A stretch of DNA of 64,000 nt from JACVRW01 sp963728495 (GTDB lineage: Bacteria > Actinomycetota > Thermoleophilia > Solirubrobacterales > Thermoleophilaceae): assembly GCA_963728495.1 (NCBI GenBank), contig CAVSKI010000004.1, forward strand, positions 18,867-82,866, in the 5' to 3' direction. Below are positions 25,207 to 34,852 of this stretch, in pieces. The first letter of the stretch is position 1; every line of letters starts with the position of its first letter. The notes beneath the pieces were generated by a model. It made no database searches, was not told the origin of the DNA, and saw only the letters and a program-made list of their open reading frames with translations. The position numbers and the translations under genes were made by a program.

Positions 25207-27626
25207 GGGTCCCGGTTTCCTGGCTGCGCTCCTACTGCGACCCGGGCCTCTCCGCCCAGGAGATCGCCGACGCGCTGACGATGGCCGGCGTCAAGCTCGA
25301 GCGCCTGCACCGCGTGGGCGTGGGCGACCCTGCCGCGTTCGTGGTGGGCAAGGTGCTCGAGTCCGAAAGACACCCGAACGCCGACCGTCTCACCGTGTGC
25401 CGGGTGGACGTGGGCAATGAAGAGCCCCAGACGATCGTCTGCGGCGCCCCCAACGTGGCCGGCGGCCAGACCGTGGCCGTGGCCCTGCCCGGGGCGATCA
25501 TGCCCGACGGCACGAAGCTCGGCGAGGCCAAGCTGCGCGGTGTGCGCTCGGCGGGGATGATCCTGGCCGAGGACGAGGTCGGTATCGGCGAGGACCACGA
25601 AGGGATCATGGTCCTCGGGGGCGACCTGCCCGTGGGCGCTCCGCTCTCGGCGCACCTGCCCATCCAGGACGACGTGCTCGAACTCGAGATCACCCCCAAC
25701 CGCCCGGACACCATGGGCGTGTACGGCGTGGCGCGAGACCTGCACGCGGTCACCGAAGCACGGCTGAGCGAGGACCCGACCGACGCGGACGCCGACTCGC
25801 GAGGTGACGACTCGGCTCACGACCACGTGACCATCGATATCGACCCCGGGATCTGCCTGCGCTTCACCGCGCGCGTGTTCGAGGACGTGAAGATCGGCCC
25901 GTCGCCGCTCTGGCTCAAGCAGCGCCTCACGGCCGCGGGGCAGCGCCCGATCTCCAACGTGGTCGACATCACCAACTACGTGATGCTGTGCACCACCCAG
26001 CCGCTGCACGCGTTCGACCTCGATGAGGTGCGCGGTTCACGAATCGATGTGCGCCGCGCGGCCGAGGGCGAGACCATGGTCACGCTGGACGATGTGGAGC
26101 GCAGCTTCTCGTCGGATGTCGCGCTCGTGTGCGACGGCGAGGGGCCGAGCGGCATCGCGGGCATCATGGGAGGCCAGATCTCCGAGGTTTCGGCGCAGAC
26201 CACGCGCGTGTTGATGGAGGCGGCCACCTGGGTAGGGCCGAACATCATGCGTACCTCCAAGGCCCTGGGCCTTCGCACCGAGGCCTCCGCGCGCTTCGAG
26301 AAGCAGCTGCACCCCGAGCAGGCGATCGCCGGCCAGCGTCTGGCGGCGCGGCTGATGGTCGAGCTTTGCGGGGCGCGGATGGCCCCGGGGACGGTCGACG
26401 TCTATCCGAGCCCGGCGCCGCCGCGCGTCGTGGGGCTGCGCCTTGAGCGCATGGAGAAGCTGTTGGGTGAGCGCATCGAGGAGCCGAGGGTCAACGGGAT
26501 CCTCGAGCGGCTGGGTTTCCAGGCGGCCGAGCAGGGCTGGCTGGTGCCGCCCTGGCGCGACAGCGACGTGCGCCGCGAGGCCGACCTGATAGAGGAGGTG
26601 GCGCGCGTGCACGGCCTCGACAAGTTGCCCACCACGTTGCCCGCGCGCAGGGGCGCGATCGGCCGCCTCACGTTCAGCCAGCGCCTGCGCCGGCGCCTCG
26701 AGGACCTGCTGCGCGACCGCGGCCTCGACGAGTGCATCTCATACAGCTTCACCTCGCCGGCGGTGCTCGAGCGGCTGCGGCTGGGCGACGTCCCGGTGCT
26801 CCGGCTCGACAACCCGCTCTCCGAGGACGGATCGGTCATGCGCCCACTGCTGCTGCCGGGGCTGCTGGACGCCGCGCGCCACAACGCCGCCCACGGGCGG
26901 CCGCAGCTCGCGCTATTCGAGTCCGCGCACGTCTACCGCCCCGCCGAGCAGCTCAACGGGCTGGGCGGCTCGGCCCCGCGCGGCCATCGGCCGGCGTCCG
27001 AGCGCCATCACCTCGCCGCCCTTCTCACCCGGGCGGCCCCGGGTGGTTGGCGAAGCGAGGACCGCCCGGCAGACTTCTTCTCCACCCGGGCCCTGCTGGA
27101 GGGCGTGCTGGAGGCGGCCGGGCTGTCCTGGTGGGCCGAGGAGGGCGGACGCCCGTTTCTGCACCCGGGCCGTGCGGCCTCGATCCTGGCCGCCGACGAG
27201 CGAAAGATCGGCTGGCTCGGAGAGCTGCACCCACTGGTCACACGTGAATGGGACCTCACCGGTCCGGCGGCCGCGTTCGAGCTCGACATCGACGCGGTGG
27301 TGGAGCTGGTGGCCGGCCGCGCTCACACCTACAGCGACGTGACCGGCTTTCCCGCCGTGCTGCAGGACATCGCCGTGGTGGTGGGGGAGGAGCTTCCGGC
27401 TGCGCGGGTTGTCGAGGCCGTTCGCGCCGGCGGCGGGGCGTTGCTCGAGCGGGCCGAGGTGTTCGACCTCTACCACGGCGAGCAGGTTGGCGAAGGGCAC
27501 AAGTCGCTAGCCCTGCGACTCGCGTTCCGGGCCCCCGACCGAACGCTCACCGATGACGAGGTGACACAGCGCCGCGATGCGATCGAGCGCGAGTTGGCCG
27601 AGCTGGGAGGCCGGCTTCGTGGCTGA
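25203..27626 (+). CDS. pheT: Phenylalanyl-tRNA synthetase beta subunit
   Basis: This 807-residue protein has the full beta-subunit order: tRNA-binding EMAP-II-like domain (about residues 40-150), B3/B4 editing domain (about 205-385, with RPISNVVDITNYVM), B5, the catalytic-like domain, and the C-terminal FDX-ACB anticodon domain (TGFPAVLQDIAVVV near 717). It forms an alpha2-beta2 enzyme with PheS and hydrolyses Tyr-tRNA-Phe. ATG 25203 overlaps the pheS stop. Its last 8 bases overlap argC. Confidence 0.97.
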   Translation: MRVPVSWLRSYCDPGLSAQEIADALTMAGVKLERLHRVGVGDPAAFVVGKVLESERHPNADRLTVCRVDVGNEEPQTIVCGAPNVAGGQTVAVALPGAIMPDGTKLGEAKLRGVRSAGMILAEDEVGIGEDHEGIMVLGGDLPVGAPLSAHLPIQDDVLELEITPNRPDTMGVYGVARDLHAVTEARLSEDPTDADADSRGDDSAHDHVTIDIDPGICLRFTARVFEDVKIGPSPLWLKQRLTAAGQRPISNVVDITNYVMLCTTQPLHAFDLDEVRGSRIDVRRAAEGETMVTLDDVERSFSSDVALVCDGEGPSGIAGIMGGQISEVSAQTTRVLMEAATWVGPNIMRTSKALGLRTEASARFEKQLHPEQAIAGQRLAARLMVELCGARMAPGTVDVYPSPAPPRVVGLRLERMEKLLGERIEEPRVNGILERLGFQAAEQGWLVPPWRDSDVRREADLIEEVARVHGLDKLPTTLPARRGAIGRLTFSQRLRRRLEDLLRDRGLDECISYSFTSPAVLERLRLGDVPVLRLDNPLSEDGSVMRPLLLPGLLDAARHNAAHGRPQLALFESAHVYRPAEQLNGLGGSAPRGHRPASERHHLAALLTRAAPGGWRSEDRPADFFSTRALLEGVLEAAGLSWWAEEGGRPFLHPGRAASILAADERKIGWLGELHPLVTREWDLTGPAAAFELDIDAVVELVAGRAHTYSDVTGFPAVLQDIAVVVGEELPAARVVEAVRAGGGALLERAEVFDLYHGEQVGEGHKSLALRLAFRAPDRTLTDDEVTQRRDAIERELAELGGRLRG

Positions 27627-28596
27627 GCACCGAGTGGCCGTGGTGGGCGCCGCCGGCTTCGGCGGCGCGGTATGCGCGCGCATCTGCAGCAGGCACCCTT
27701 CGTTCGAACTGGCGACCGTCACGGCACGTAGCCACGCGGGCCGGCGCCACGACGAGCTCTATCCCGCCTACCGTGTGCCGCTCGAGATGGTGGAGTTTGA
27801 CCCAGATGACGTGGCCGAGCGGGCCGACTGCGCGCTCGTGGCCTATCCGCACAGGGCCGCCGCGCCGGCCGTCAAGGCGCTGCGCGAGCGCGGGTTGAAG
27901 GTCGTGGACCTGTCGGCCGACTTTCGCCTCGACCGGGAAGCCTACGAGCACTGGTATCAACCCCACGAGGCCCCCGAGCTGCTCGACGAAGCCGTCTACG
28001 GCCTGCCCGAGGCCCATCGCGAGGAGATCCGGGGCGCCGACCTGGTGGCCGCTCCAGGCTGCAACTCGACGGCCGCACTGCTCGCCCTGCTACCGCTTCG
28101 CGGGCGGATCGGTGAGACGGCCGTGGACATCAAGGCCGGGGTGTCGGGCGCCGGGCGCGAGGCCACCGACGAGACCCACTACGTCTCGGTGGCCGACAAC
28201 GTCAACGCCTACAAGGTCGAGGGCCACCGGCATACCGCCGAGCTCGAGCAGGAGCTTCCCGGCGTTCACATCAGCTTCGTCGCTCACCTGCTGCCGATCG
28301 ACCAGGGGATTCTCGCCAGCTGCTACTCCATCCCCTCCGAACCAATGAGCCAGGAGGAGGCCCGGGAGTTATTCGATGCGGCGTACGGGGATGATCCGTT
28401 CGTAGAGGTGATCGACAGCCCGCCGCACACCCGCGCCGTGCGCGACAGCAACCGCGCCCTTGTGCAGGTGGCGACGGTCAACGATCGCGTGCTCGCATTC
28501 TGCGCGATCGACAATCTGTGGAAGGGCGCCGCGGGGCAGGCGGTTCAGGACCTCAATCTGATGCTCGGCCTGCCGGAGACGGAGGGGCTCCAATGA
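27619..28596 (+). CDS. argC: N-acetyl-gamma-glutamyl-phosphate reductase
   Basis: This 325-residue type 1 ArgC has the NADP loop VVGAAGFGGA at the start, catalytic Cys148 in APGCNSTAALLALLP, and HLLPIDQGI with the second active-site His. It reduces N-acetylglutamyl phosphate, the third step of arginine synthesis. GTG 27619 was chosen, and it overlaps pheT by 8 bases. An upstream in-frame start would lie inside pheT. It is first in argCJBDG. Confidence 0.96.
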   Translation: MAEHRVAVVGAAGFGGAVCARICSRHPSFELATVTARSHAGRRHDELYPAYRVPLEMVEFDPDDVAERADCALVAYPHRAAAPAVKALRERGLKVVDLSADFRLDREAYEHWYQPHEAPELLDEAVYGLPEAHREEIRGADLVAAPGCNSTAALLALLPLRGRIGETAVDIKAGVSGAGREATDETHYVSVADNVNAYKVEGHRHTAELEQELPGVHISFVAHLLPIDQGILASCYSIPSEPMSQEEARELFDAAYGDDPFVEVIDSPPHTRAVRDSNRALVQVATVNDRVLAFCAIDNLWKGAAGQAVQDLNLMLGLPETEGLQ

Positions 28597-29831
28597 GCTC
28601 GCGCGGGTTCTTCCGGTCGCGCTGGGTGGAGCGCCCCAAGCACACCCGCCAGCTCCCGCCGGCCAATCTGCCCGCCGGCTTCCGCGCGGCCGGCGTGGCC
28701 GCCGGGATCAAGCCCGAAGGTCTCGACGTGGGCGTGCTCGTGTCCGATGCGCCGACGGTGTCCGCCGCCCGCTTCACCACCAACGCTCGTGCGGGCGCGC
28801 CCGTGATCATCTCGCGCGCCGCCGATCTGGCCGGCCTGCGCGCCGTGGCCGTGAACTCCGGCTGTTCGAACGTGGGCGACGGGCGCCGCGGGCTCGAGAC
28901 CGCGCTGGCCACTCAGCAGGCCACGGCCGAGAAGCTCGAGCTGCAGACCGCGCAGGTGGGGGTGGCTTCCACGGGCATGATCGGCGTCGAGTTGCCGCGC
29001 GACAAGGTTGTGAGCGGCGTCGAGGCCGCGTGCGACGCCCTCGGCCCGGACGCCGACAGCTTCTCCGAAGCGATGCTCAGCACCGATCGCGAGCCCAAGC
29101 GCGCCTGTCTCGAGGTGCGCCTGAAGGGGGGCAAGGTGCGACTGGCCGCGCAGGCCAAGGGCGCCGGGATGATCCAACCGCGCTTCGCCACGATGTTCTG
29201 CTTCGTCGAGACCGACGCGAACGTGGATCACGAGACGATCGAGCTGTTGACCGGAGTGTGCGTCAAGCGCTCCTTCGACCGCATCTCCGTCGACGGCCAG
29301 CTCTCCACGAGCGACACCGTGTTCGCCATGGCCAATGGCGCCTCGGGCGTGAGGGTCGAGCCACATACCGACAACGAGCTGCTCTTCGGCGAGGCCATGG
29401 ACGCCCTCCTGCGCCAGCTCGCGATCGAGGTCGTGGCGGACGGTGAAGGGGCACGGCGGGTGGGCAGGATCCTCGTCCAGGGCAATCCCGACGCCGTGGA
29501 GCCGGTGGCGCGCTCGATCGCCAACTCGCCGCTGGTGAAGGCGGCGCTGCACGGTGGGGACCCGAACTTCGGGCGAATACTCCAGGCGGCGGGCCAGGCC
29601 TGGCCGGACGGAGAGCCGTTCGTGGCCGACCTCGAGGTCCAGGGTCTGCAGCTGGTGTCCGCCGGCGAGATCGTGGTCGAGCCCGACGACCTACCCGAGA
29701 TCGCGAAGCTCGTGCGCGGGAACGAGATCGAGTACTCGATGACCATCCCCGGCGAGGGCGGCGAGACCGAGGTCTTCTTCAGCGACCTAAGCCCGGACTA
29801 CGTGCAGTTCAACAGCGCGTACGTCTCGTGA
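28593..29831 (+). CDS. argJ: Bifunctional ornithine acetyltransferase / N-acetylglutamate synthase
   Basis: This 412-residue ArgJ precursor cleaves itself at an Ala-Thr bond. Here Thr200 in KGAGMIQPRFATMF becomes the new N-terminal nucleophile of the beta chain. Other family marks are VNSGCSNVGDG, VASTGMIGVELP and DGQLSTSDTVFA. It moves the acetyl group from N-acetylornithine to glutamate, the recycling route for arginine. The first 25 residues are basic and less conserved. It overlaps argC and argB by 4 bases each. Confidence 0.96.
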   Translation: MSSRGFFRSRWVERPKHTRQLPPANLPAGFRAAGVAAGIKPEGLDVGVLVSDAPTVSAARFTTNARAGAPVIISRAADLAGLRAVAVNSGCSNVGDGRRGLETALATQQATAEKLELQTAQVGVASTGMIGVELPRDKVVSGVEAACDALGPDADSFSEAMLSTDREPKRACLEVRLKGGKVRLAAQAKGAGMIQPRFATMFCFVETDANVDHETIELLTGVCVKRSFDRISVDGQLSTSDTVFAMANGASGVRVEPHTDNELLFGEAMDALLRQLAIEVVADGEGARRVGRILVQGNPDAVEPVARSIANSPLVKAALHGGDPNFGRILQAAGQAWPDGEPFVADLEVQGLQLVSAGEIVVEPDDLPEIAKLVRGNEIEYSMTIPGEGGETEVFFSDLSPDYVQFNSAYVS

Positions 29832-30670
29832 GAGACGTCGCCACCCTCCTCGAGGCGCTTCCCTACATTCGCGAGTTTCACGGCCGGACCGTGGTCATCA
29901 AGTACGGCGGCGCGGCCATGACCGACCCTGAGCTCAAGGAGGAGTTCGCGCGCGACGTGGTGCTGCTCAAGTACGTGGGCATGAACCCGGTTGTGGTGCA
30001 CGGCGGGGGGCCGGACATCACGCGCTACATGGAGCGGCTGGGCATGGAGGTCAGGTTCGTGGAGGGCCTGCGGGTGTCCGACGCGGCCACCGTGGAGGTG
30101 GCCAAGATGGTGTTGGTCGGAAAGCAGAACAAGGACATCGTGCTGCGCATCAACCGCCACGGGCAGCCCGCGGTGGGGCTGTGCGGCGACGACGGCCTGC
30201 TGTTCACGGTGCGAAAGCAGCTCGCCGCCGGGGAGACCGACATCGGCTTCGTGGGCCAGATCGAGCGCGTGGACGCCGACGTGCTGCTGCACATCGCCGC
30301 CGACTACATCCCGGTGATCGCCTCGGTCGGCGCGGATGCCGAGGGCAATTCCTACAACGTCAACGCCGACGCCGCCGCGGCCGCCGTGGCCGAGGCGCTG
30401 GGGGCCTTCAAGATCATGTTCCTGACCGATGTAGAGGGGTGGCGCGCCGATCCCGAGGATCCCCACACGCGGATCTCCGAGGCCACCGCCGCAGAGCTTC
30501 GCGAACGCCTCGCCGAGGTGAGCGGGGGCATGCGGCCGAAGCTGGAGGCCTGCCTCCACGCGCTCGACTCCGGAGTCGGCAACGCCCACATCGTCGATGG
30601 CCGCGAGCCGCATTCGCTGCTGCTCGAGCTGTTCACGAATGAGGGCATCGGGACCAAGCTTTGGCCCTGA
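29828..30670 (+). CDS. argB: Acetylglutamate kinase
   Basis: This 280-residue amino-acid kinase family protein has VVIKYGGAAM near the N terminus (ATP-phosphate Lys), VVHGGGPDI, GLCGDDG and NVNADAAAAAVAEAL. It phosphorylates N-acetylglutamate and is often the arginine-inhibited step. An N-terminal helix (DVATLLEALPYIREF) is present, as in arginine-sensitive hexameric enzymes, so feedback control is plausible. It starts with GTG and overlaps argJ. Confidence 0.96.
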   Translation: MRDVATLLEALPYIREFHGRTVVIKYGGAAMTDPELKEEFARDVVLLKYVGMNPVVVHGGGPDITRYMERLGMEVRFVEGLRVSDAATVEVAKMVLVGKQNKDIVLRINRHGQPAVGLCGDDGLLFTVRKQLAAGETDIGFVGQIERVDADVLLHIAADYIPVIASVGADAEGNSYNVNADAAAAAVAEALGAFKIMFLTDVEGWRADPEDPHTRISEATAAELRERLAEVSGGMRPKLEACLHALDSGVGNAHIVDGREPHSLLLELFTNEGIGTKLWP

Positions 30671-31800
30671 GCGCCCTGCAGGAAATCGAAGCCCACGCGG
30701 TCATGGGCACCTATGTGCGCAACCCGGTGGAGTTCGTGCGGGGGGAGGGCACCCGCCTGTGGGACGACGAGGGCAACGAATACCTGGACTTTCTCGCCGG
30801 CATCTCGGTCGCTCAGCTCGGGCACTGCCACCCAGCCGTCGTGAAGGCGGTCCGCGAGCAGGCCGGGCGGCTCATGCACACCGGCAACCTGTTCTACACC
30901 GAGCCGGGCATGAGGCTGGCCAAGCGGCTCTCCGAGCGCTCGCTCGGCGGCAAGGTGTTTCTGTGCAACTCGGGAGCGGAGGCGATCGAGTGCGCGCTCA
31001 AGCTCGCCCGCCGCCACCGGCCGGGAGGCGACTTCGTGGTGCTGGAGGGTGCCTTTCACGGGCGCACGATGGGCGCTCTCTCGGCAACCCCGCAGGAGGC
31101 CAAGCAGGCCCCCTTTGCTCCGCTCGTGCCCGGCTTCACCGCGGCACCCCGCAGCGGGCCCGTGCCGGTGGACGAGCGCACGGCCGCGGTGCTGATCGAG
31201 CCGGTGCAGGGTGAGGGCGGCATCCATCCGATCGACACCGCGCTGCTGCACGCGGTCCGCGAAGCCTGTGATGCCTCCGGAGCGCTCCTGATCTTCGATG
31301 AGATCCAGTGCGGGATGGGCCGCAGCGGCAGCCTCTGGGCCTGGCAGCGGGCGGGGGTGCGACCCGACGTGATGACCACGGCCAAGGGACTGGGGGGCGG
31401 CCTGCCGGTGGGCGCCTGCATCACGAACCCCGACTACGCCGACCTGCTGCAGCCGGGGGACCACGGCTCCACGTTCGCGGGCGGGCCGGTGGTGGCCGCG
31501 GCCGCCAACGCCGTGCTCGAGGTCGTGGACGACGAGCCCTTCCTGTCGGGCGTGGAGCGCAAGGGTGAGCGGCTCGCCGGCGGTCTGCGCGAGCTGGGGC
31601 TCGACGTCCGCGGGGCGGGCCTCATGCTGGCGTTCGCCTGCGAGGACGGGCCGAGCTTGAGCCGGCGCCTGCTGCTCGAGCAACGCCTGGTCACGAACGC
31701 CACCGGCCCCGACACCGTTCGCCTGCTTCCGCCGCTCACCGTGAGCGACGAGGAGCTGGACGAGGCGGCGCGCCGTATAGGTAGGGTCATCGCCCCGTGA
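30661..31800 (+). CDS. argD: Acetylornithine aminotransferase
   Basis: This 379-residue class III PLP aminotransferase has NSGAEAIECALKLAR, FHGRTMGALS, FDEIQCGMGR and the Schiff-base Lys242 in TTAKGLGGGLP. It makes N-acetylornithine from the semialdehyde using glutamate. The start is probably TTG 30661, inside the end of argB. ATG 30703 would trim 14 residues. It overlaps argG by 4 bases. Confidence 0.95.
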   Translation: MALSALQEIEAHAVMGTYVRNPVEFVRGEGTRLWDDEGNEYLDFLAGISVAQLGHCHPAVVKAVREQAGRLMHTGNLFYTEPGMRLAKRLSERSLGGKVFLCNSGAEAIECALKLARRHRPGGDFVVLEGAFHGRTMGALSATPQEAKQAPFAPLVPGFTAAPRSGPVPVDERTAAVLIEPVQGEGGIHPIDTALLHAVREACDASGALLIFDEIQCGMGRSGSLWAWQRAGVRPDVMTTAKGLGGGLPVGACITNPDYADLLQPGDHGSTFAGGPVVAAAANAVLEVVDDEPFLSGVERKGERLAGGLRELGLDVRGAGLMLAFACEDGPSLSRRLLLEQRLVTNATGPDTVRLLPPLTVSDEELDEAARRIGRVIAP

Positions 31801-33065
31801 GCGAGGAGCGCCACACGCTCATCCGCACGGCCTCCTATGAGGCCGATCCGGCCGAGGTCGGACGCGTGCTGCTGCTGTACTCGGGCGGCCTCGACACGAG
31901 CGTGATGCTCAAGTGGATCCAGGACGAGTACGAGGCCGAGGTGGTGGCCCTTACCGTGAACCTGGGCCAGCCGGACGAGGACTACGACGTGATCCGCGGC
32001 AAGGCGCTGCAACTGGGCGCGCTCGAATGCCACGTGGTCGACGCCCGCGAGGAGTTCGCCCGCGAGTACGTACTCCCGGCCATCAAGGCCAACGCGCTGT
32101 ACGGGGGCGGCTACCCGCTGTTCACCGCGCTCGGGCGGCCGCTGATCGCCAAGCTCGCGGTGCAATACGCCCGGGAGTCGGGGTGCGACACGGTGGCCCA
32201 CGGATGCACGGGCAAGGGCAACGACCAGGTGCGCATCGAAGGGACGGTGGTCGCGCTCGATCCCGAGCTGAAGATCATCGCTCCGGTGCGCGGCTGGCAG
32301 ATGGGCCGCGAGGAGGAGATCGCCTACGCGCGCGAGCACGGGATCCCGGTCAAGGGCGGCACCGAGGCAGTGCCGTACTCGATCGACGACAACCTGTGGG
32401 GGCGATCCTCGGAGGGAAGCTCGATCGAGGACATGGAGGAGCCGCCCCACGACGACGTCTTCCAGCTCGTTACCAGACCCGAGCTCGCGCCCGACCGGGC
32501 TGAGGACGTGACCGTCGAGTTCGAGAGCGGGACTCCGGTGGCGCTCAACGGCGAGCGCCTGGAGCTTGTGGCGCTGCTGGAGCGCGCCGGGGAGATAGGC
32601 GCCCGTCACGGAATCGGGATCGTCGACCACATCGAGGACCGGATAGTCGGCCTCAAGGTGCGCGATATCTACGAGGTGCCCGCCGCCGAGCTGATTCTCA
32701 CCGCCCACAAGGAGCTCGAGAAGCTGGTCGGCACGATCCACCAGAACACCTTCAAGCCCCAACTCGACAACCACTGGGCCTACCTCGTGTACGCCGGGCT
32801 GTGGTACGAGCCGCTGCTTTCCGACCTCAACGCCTTCATGGAGGCGGTCAACGAGCAGGTGACGGGCGAGATAACGCTGCGCCTCTACAAGGGTGGCTGT
32901 CGCCCGGTGTCCCGGCGCTCTCCGAACTCGCTCTACGACCCGGACCTGGCCGGCTTCGGCGAGTCGGGCGGGCAATTCTCTCAGCAGGCGAGCCCGGGGT
33001 TCATCGAGCTCTGGTCACTCGGCTCGCGGACTGCGTACAACGTGCGCAGGAGGGGTAAGAGCTAG
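31797..33065 (+). CDS. argG: Argininosuccinate synthase
   Basis: This 422-residue type 1 ArgG has the ATP loop LLYSGGLDTSV, AHGCTGKGNDQVR, SIDDNLWGRSSEG and the C-terminal YNVRRRG. It joins citrulline and aspartate using ATP. In related Actinobacteria argF and argR sit between argD and argG, and argH follows. Here argD overlaps argG directly and argH is not next. It starts with GTG. Confidence 0.96.
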   Translation: MSEERHTLIRTASYEADPAEVGRVLLLYSGGLDTSVMLKWIQDEYEAEVVALTVNLGQPDEDYDVIRGKALQLGALECHVVDAREEFAREYVLPAIKANALYGGGYPLFTALGRPLIAKLAVQYARESGCDTVAHGCTGKGNDQVRIEGTVVALDPELKIIAPVRGWQMGREEEIAYAREHGIPVKGGTEAVPYSIDDNLWGRSSEGSSIEDMEEPPHDDVFQLVTRPELAPDRAEDVTVEFESGTPVALNGERLELVALLERAGEIGARHGIGIVDHIEDRIVGLKVRDIYEVPAAELILTAHKELEKLVGTIHQNTFKPQLDNHWAYLVYAGLWYEPLLSDLNAFMEAVNEQVTGEITLRLYKGGCRPVSRRSPNSLYDPDLAGFGESGGQFSQQASPGFIELWSLGSRTAYNVRRRGKS

Positions 33066-33067
33066 TT

Positions 33068-33241
33068 ATGCCGACCAGGGTCTACACATTGCTGGGGTGG
33101 GTCGTGTGGCAGGCCGTAAGCCGCCTGGCCAAGAAGAAGACGGATCAGAAGAAGGTGAAGCTGGGCGCGGCCGCGACCGTGCTCGGCGTTCTGATCGCCG
33201 GTGTGGTCGCGGCGCGCGCCGCAAGTTCTGACGACGAGTAG
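33068..33241 (+). CDS. 57-residue membrane protein after argG
   Basis: ATG 33068, 2 bases after the argG stop, opens a 57-residue frame to TAG 33239. An amphipathic start MPTRVYTLLGWVVWQAVSRL is followed by a very basic stretch (AKKKTDQKKVK), one membrane helix (about residues 32-50) and an acidic end SSDDE. The composition and tight spacing to argG look like a real small protein. Function unknown. Confidence 0.6.
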   Translation: MPTRVYTLLGWVVWQAVSRLAKKKTDQKKVKLGAAATVLGVLIAGVVAARAASSDDE

Positions 33242-33244
33242 CTT

Positions 33245-33790
33245 CTACGCCGCCAGCGGTACCTCGGCCGGAGCCGATACGGGCTCCAGTGCCAGGCGCG
33301 CCGAGCGCACGGCGTGGCGCAACGTGAGCGGGCTGCTCCGGTAGTAGAGCGGGCTCGCGCCGTTGCTCAGCAGGCGCGTGGTCATTGCGACGCCCTGGAC
33401 GTCGACCGCCCCTTCGTCGCGCAGGCGCGCCACGAGAGCGTCGAGGTCACCGGCGCAGTCGCGGATCTCCTCCACGCGAAGCGGAACGCGGGAGCTGAGC
33501 CCGCGAGCGGTGCGGTTTCCTACCGCCTCGGCGGGGTGGCGGGCGATCTCCAGCGTGCGCTCCAGCGAACGGGCCAGCCGGTTGCGCTCGCCGACGGAGG
33601 CGAGCTGTCCGGCTCGAAGCGCCAGGCGCTCGTCGCCTTCCACGTCGACGCCACGGGCGATCTGCTCGTCCAGCGCGGCGCGGTGCAGCCGGGTGCTGAG
33701 CCTCAGTCGTCCGGAAACTCTCGGCTCGGTGGCTTCATAGACATGACGGTTGAAGCGAAACGGTGCTGTGGCGGTGATTCCCTGGGGCAT
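33245..33790 (-). CDS. Conserved protein, unknown function
   Basis: This 181-residue protein starts at ATG 33790, supported by AGGGAGG about 6 bases upstream. It has no membrane segment or signal peptide. It is Arg/Leu/Ala-rich, with a helical middle (LDEQIARGVDVEGDERLALRAGQLASVGERNRLARSLERTLE, given here only in outline) and a C-terminal LYYRSSPLTLRHAVRSA. No family was recognised. It diverges from the histidine kinase with 126 bases between starts and converges on the 57-residue protein. Confidence 0.65.
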   Translation of the reverse strand: MPQGITATAPFRFNRHVYEATEPRVSGRLRLSTRLHRAALDEQIARGVDVEGDERLALRAGQLASVGERNRLARSLERTLEIARHPAEAVGNRTARGLSSRVPLRVEEIRDCAGDLDALVARLRDEGAVDVQGVAMTTRLLSNGASPLYYRSSPLTLRHAVRSARLALEPVSAPAEVPLAA

Positions 33791-33916
33791 TCCTGGCCTC
33801 CCTGAAGTCTTGGATTTCCAGCACCAATCGTGCCCGCAAAGGGTCTCCGCGCCCATGGGGGAAGCTCCCCATCTTCGGCGGGGAGGCGCCCCCATGCGGC
33901 ATCCTCCAACGCGCAT

Positions 33917-34852
33917 ATGAAACGCGCACGCGGGCTCTCGCTCCTCACCCGGGTCTTCCTGGCCAACGGCGCTGTGCTCCTGATGATCGCGCTGCTGCTG
34001 CTGTTCTCACCCGTCGAGATCGACTTCCCCGTCACGGGCACCCAGGCGATGATCATCGTGGTGGGCTTCGTGGTCTCGGTGGCGCTCAACTACGTCCTGC
34101 TCCGTCCGGTGATCGCGCCGCTTCGCAGGCTCGAGGACACGATGCGGGCGGTGGAGCCGCGCGAGCCCGGACGCCGGCTGACCATTCCTCACGCCGACGC
34201 TGACGTGACCGCTCTGACCGAGGCCTTCAACGACATGCTCGACCGCCTGGAGGACGAGCGCCGCGAGAGCGGGCGCCGGGTGATGGCCGCCCAGGAGGAG
34301 GTGCGCCGCCGGATTGCGCGCGAACTGCACGACGAGGTGGGCCAGGTTCTCACCGGCGTGATGCTCGGGCTGGAGGACCCCGAGGCCCGCGAGTCGGTGC
34401 GCCACAGCCTTGACGACGTTCGCCGCATCGCCGGGGAGCTGAGGCCTCAGACGCTCGACGAGCTGGGACTCCAGAGCGCGCTGCGCTCCCTGTGCACGAC
34501 CGTGGAGGCCACACCGGGCCTGCGGGTGGAGCGCCGCCTGGAGCTGGGGGACGCCGAGCTGACCCCCGAGGTGGAGCTGGTCGTGTACCGCGTGGCCCAG
34601 GAGAGCCTCACGAACGTGATGCGCCACGCCGGGGCGGCGGAGGCGCTGCTCTCGCTCGAGCAGCTCGACGGGGCGGTGCGGCTGATCGTCCGCGACGACG
34701 GCCGCGGTCTGGACGAAGAGGGCGACGGAGCGGGACTGGCCGGCATGCACGAGAGGGCCATGCACATCGGAGGCCGGCTGGCCGTGCGCGCCGCGCCGGG
34801 CGGCGGGACCGAGGTGGTGCTGGACGTGCCGGTGCCCGAGGGAGAGAAATGA
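33917..34852 (+). CDS. Sensor histidine kinase, NarL/DesK type (HisKA_3)
   Basis: This 311-residue membrane kinase has two N-terminal helices (about residues 9-30 and 43-61) with a very short outer loop. A HAMP-like linker follows, then a HisKA_3 dimerisation box with phospho-His138 in ARELHDEVGQ. The HATPase domain has QESLTNVMRHAG, DDGRG and GLAGMHERA. The small outer loop suggests sensing within the membrane or by a partner. The stop overlaps the response regulator (ATGA). ATG 33917 was chosen because upstream residues are Gly/Pro/Arg shadow. Confidence 0.93.
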   Translation: MKRARGLSLLTRVFLANGAVLLMIALLLLFSPVEIDFPVTGTQAMIIVVGFVVSVALNYVLLRPVIAPLRRLEDTMRAVEPREPGRRLTIPHADADVTALTEAFNDMLDRLEDERRESGRRVMAAQEEVRRRIARELHDEVGQVLTGVMLGLEDPEARESVRHSLDDVRRIAGELRPQTLDELGLQSALRSLCTTVEATPGLRVERRLELGDAELTPEVELVVYRVAQESLTNVMRHAGAAEALLSLEQLDGAVRLIVRDDGRGLDEEGDGAGLAGMHERAMHIGGRLAVRAAPGGGTEVVLDVPVPEGEK

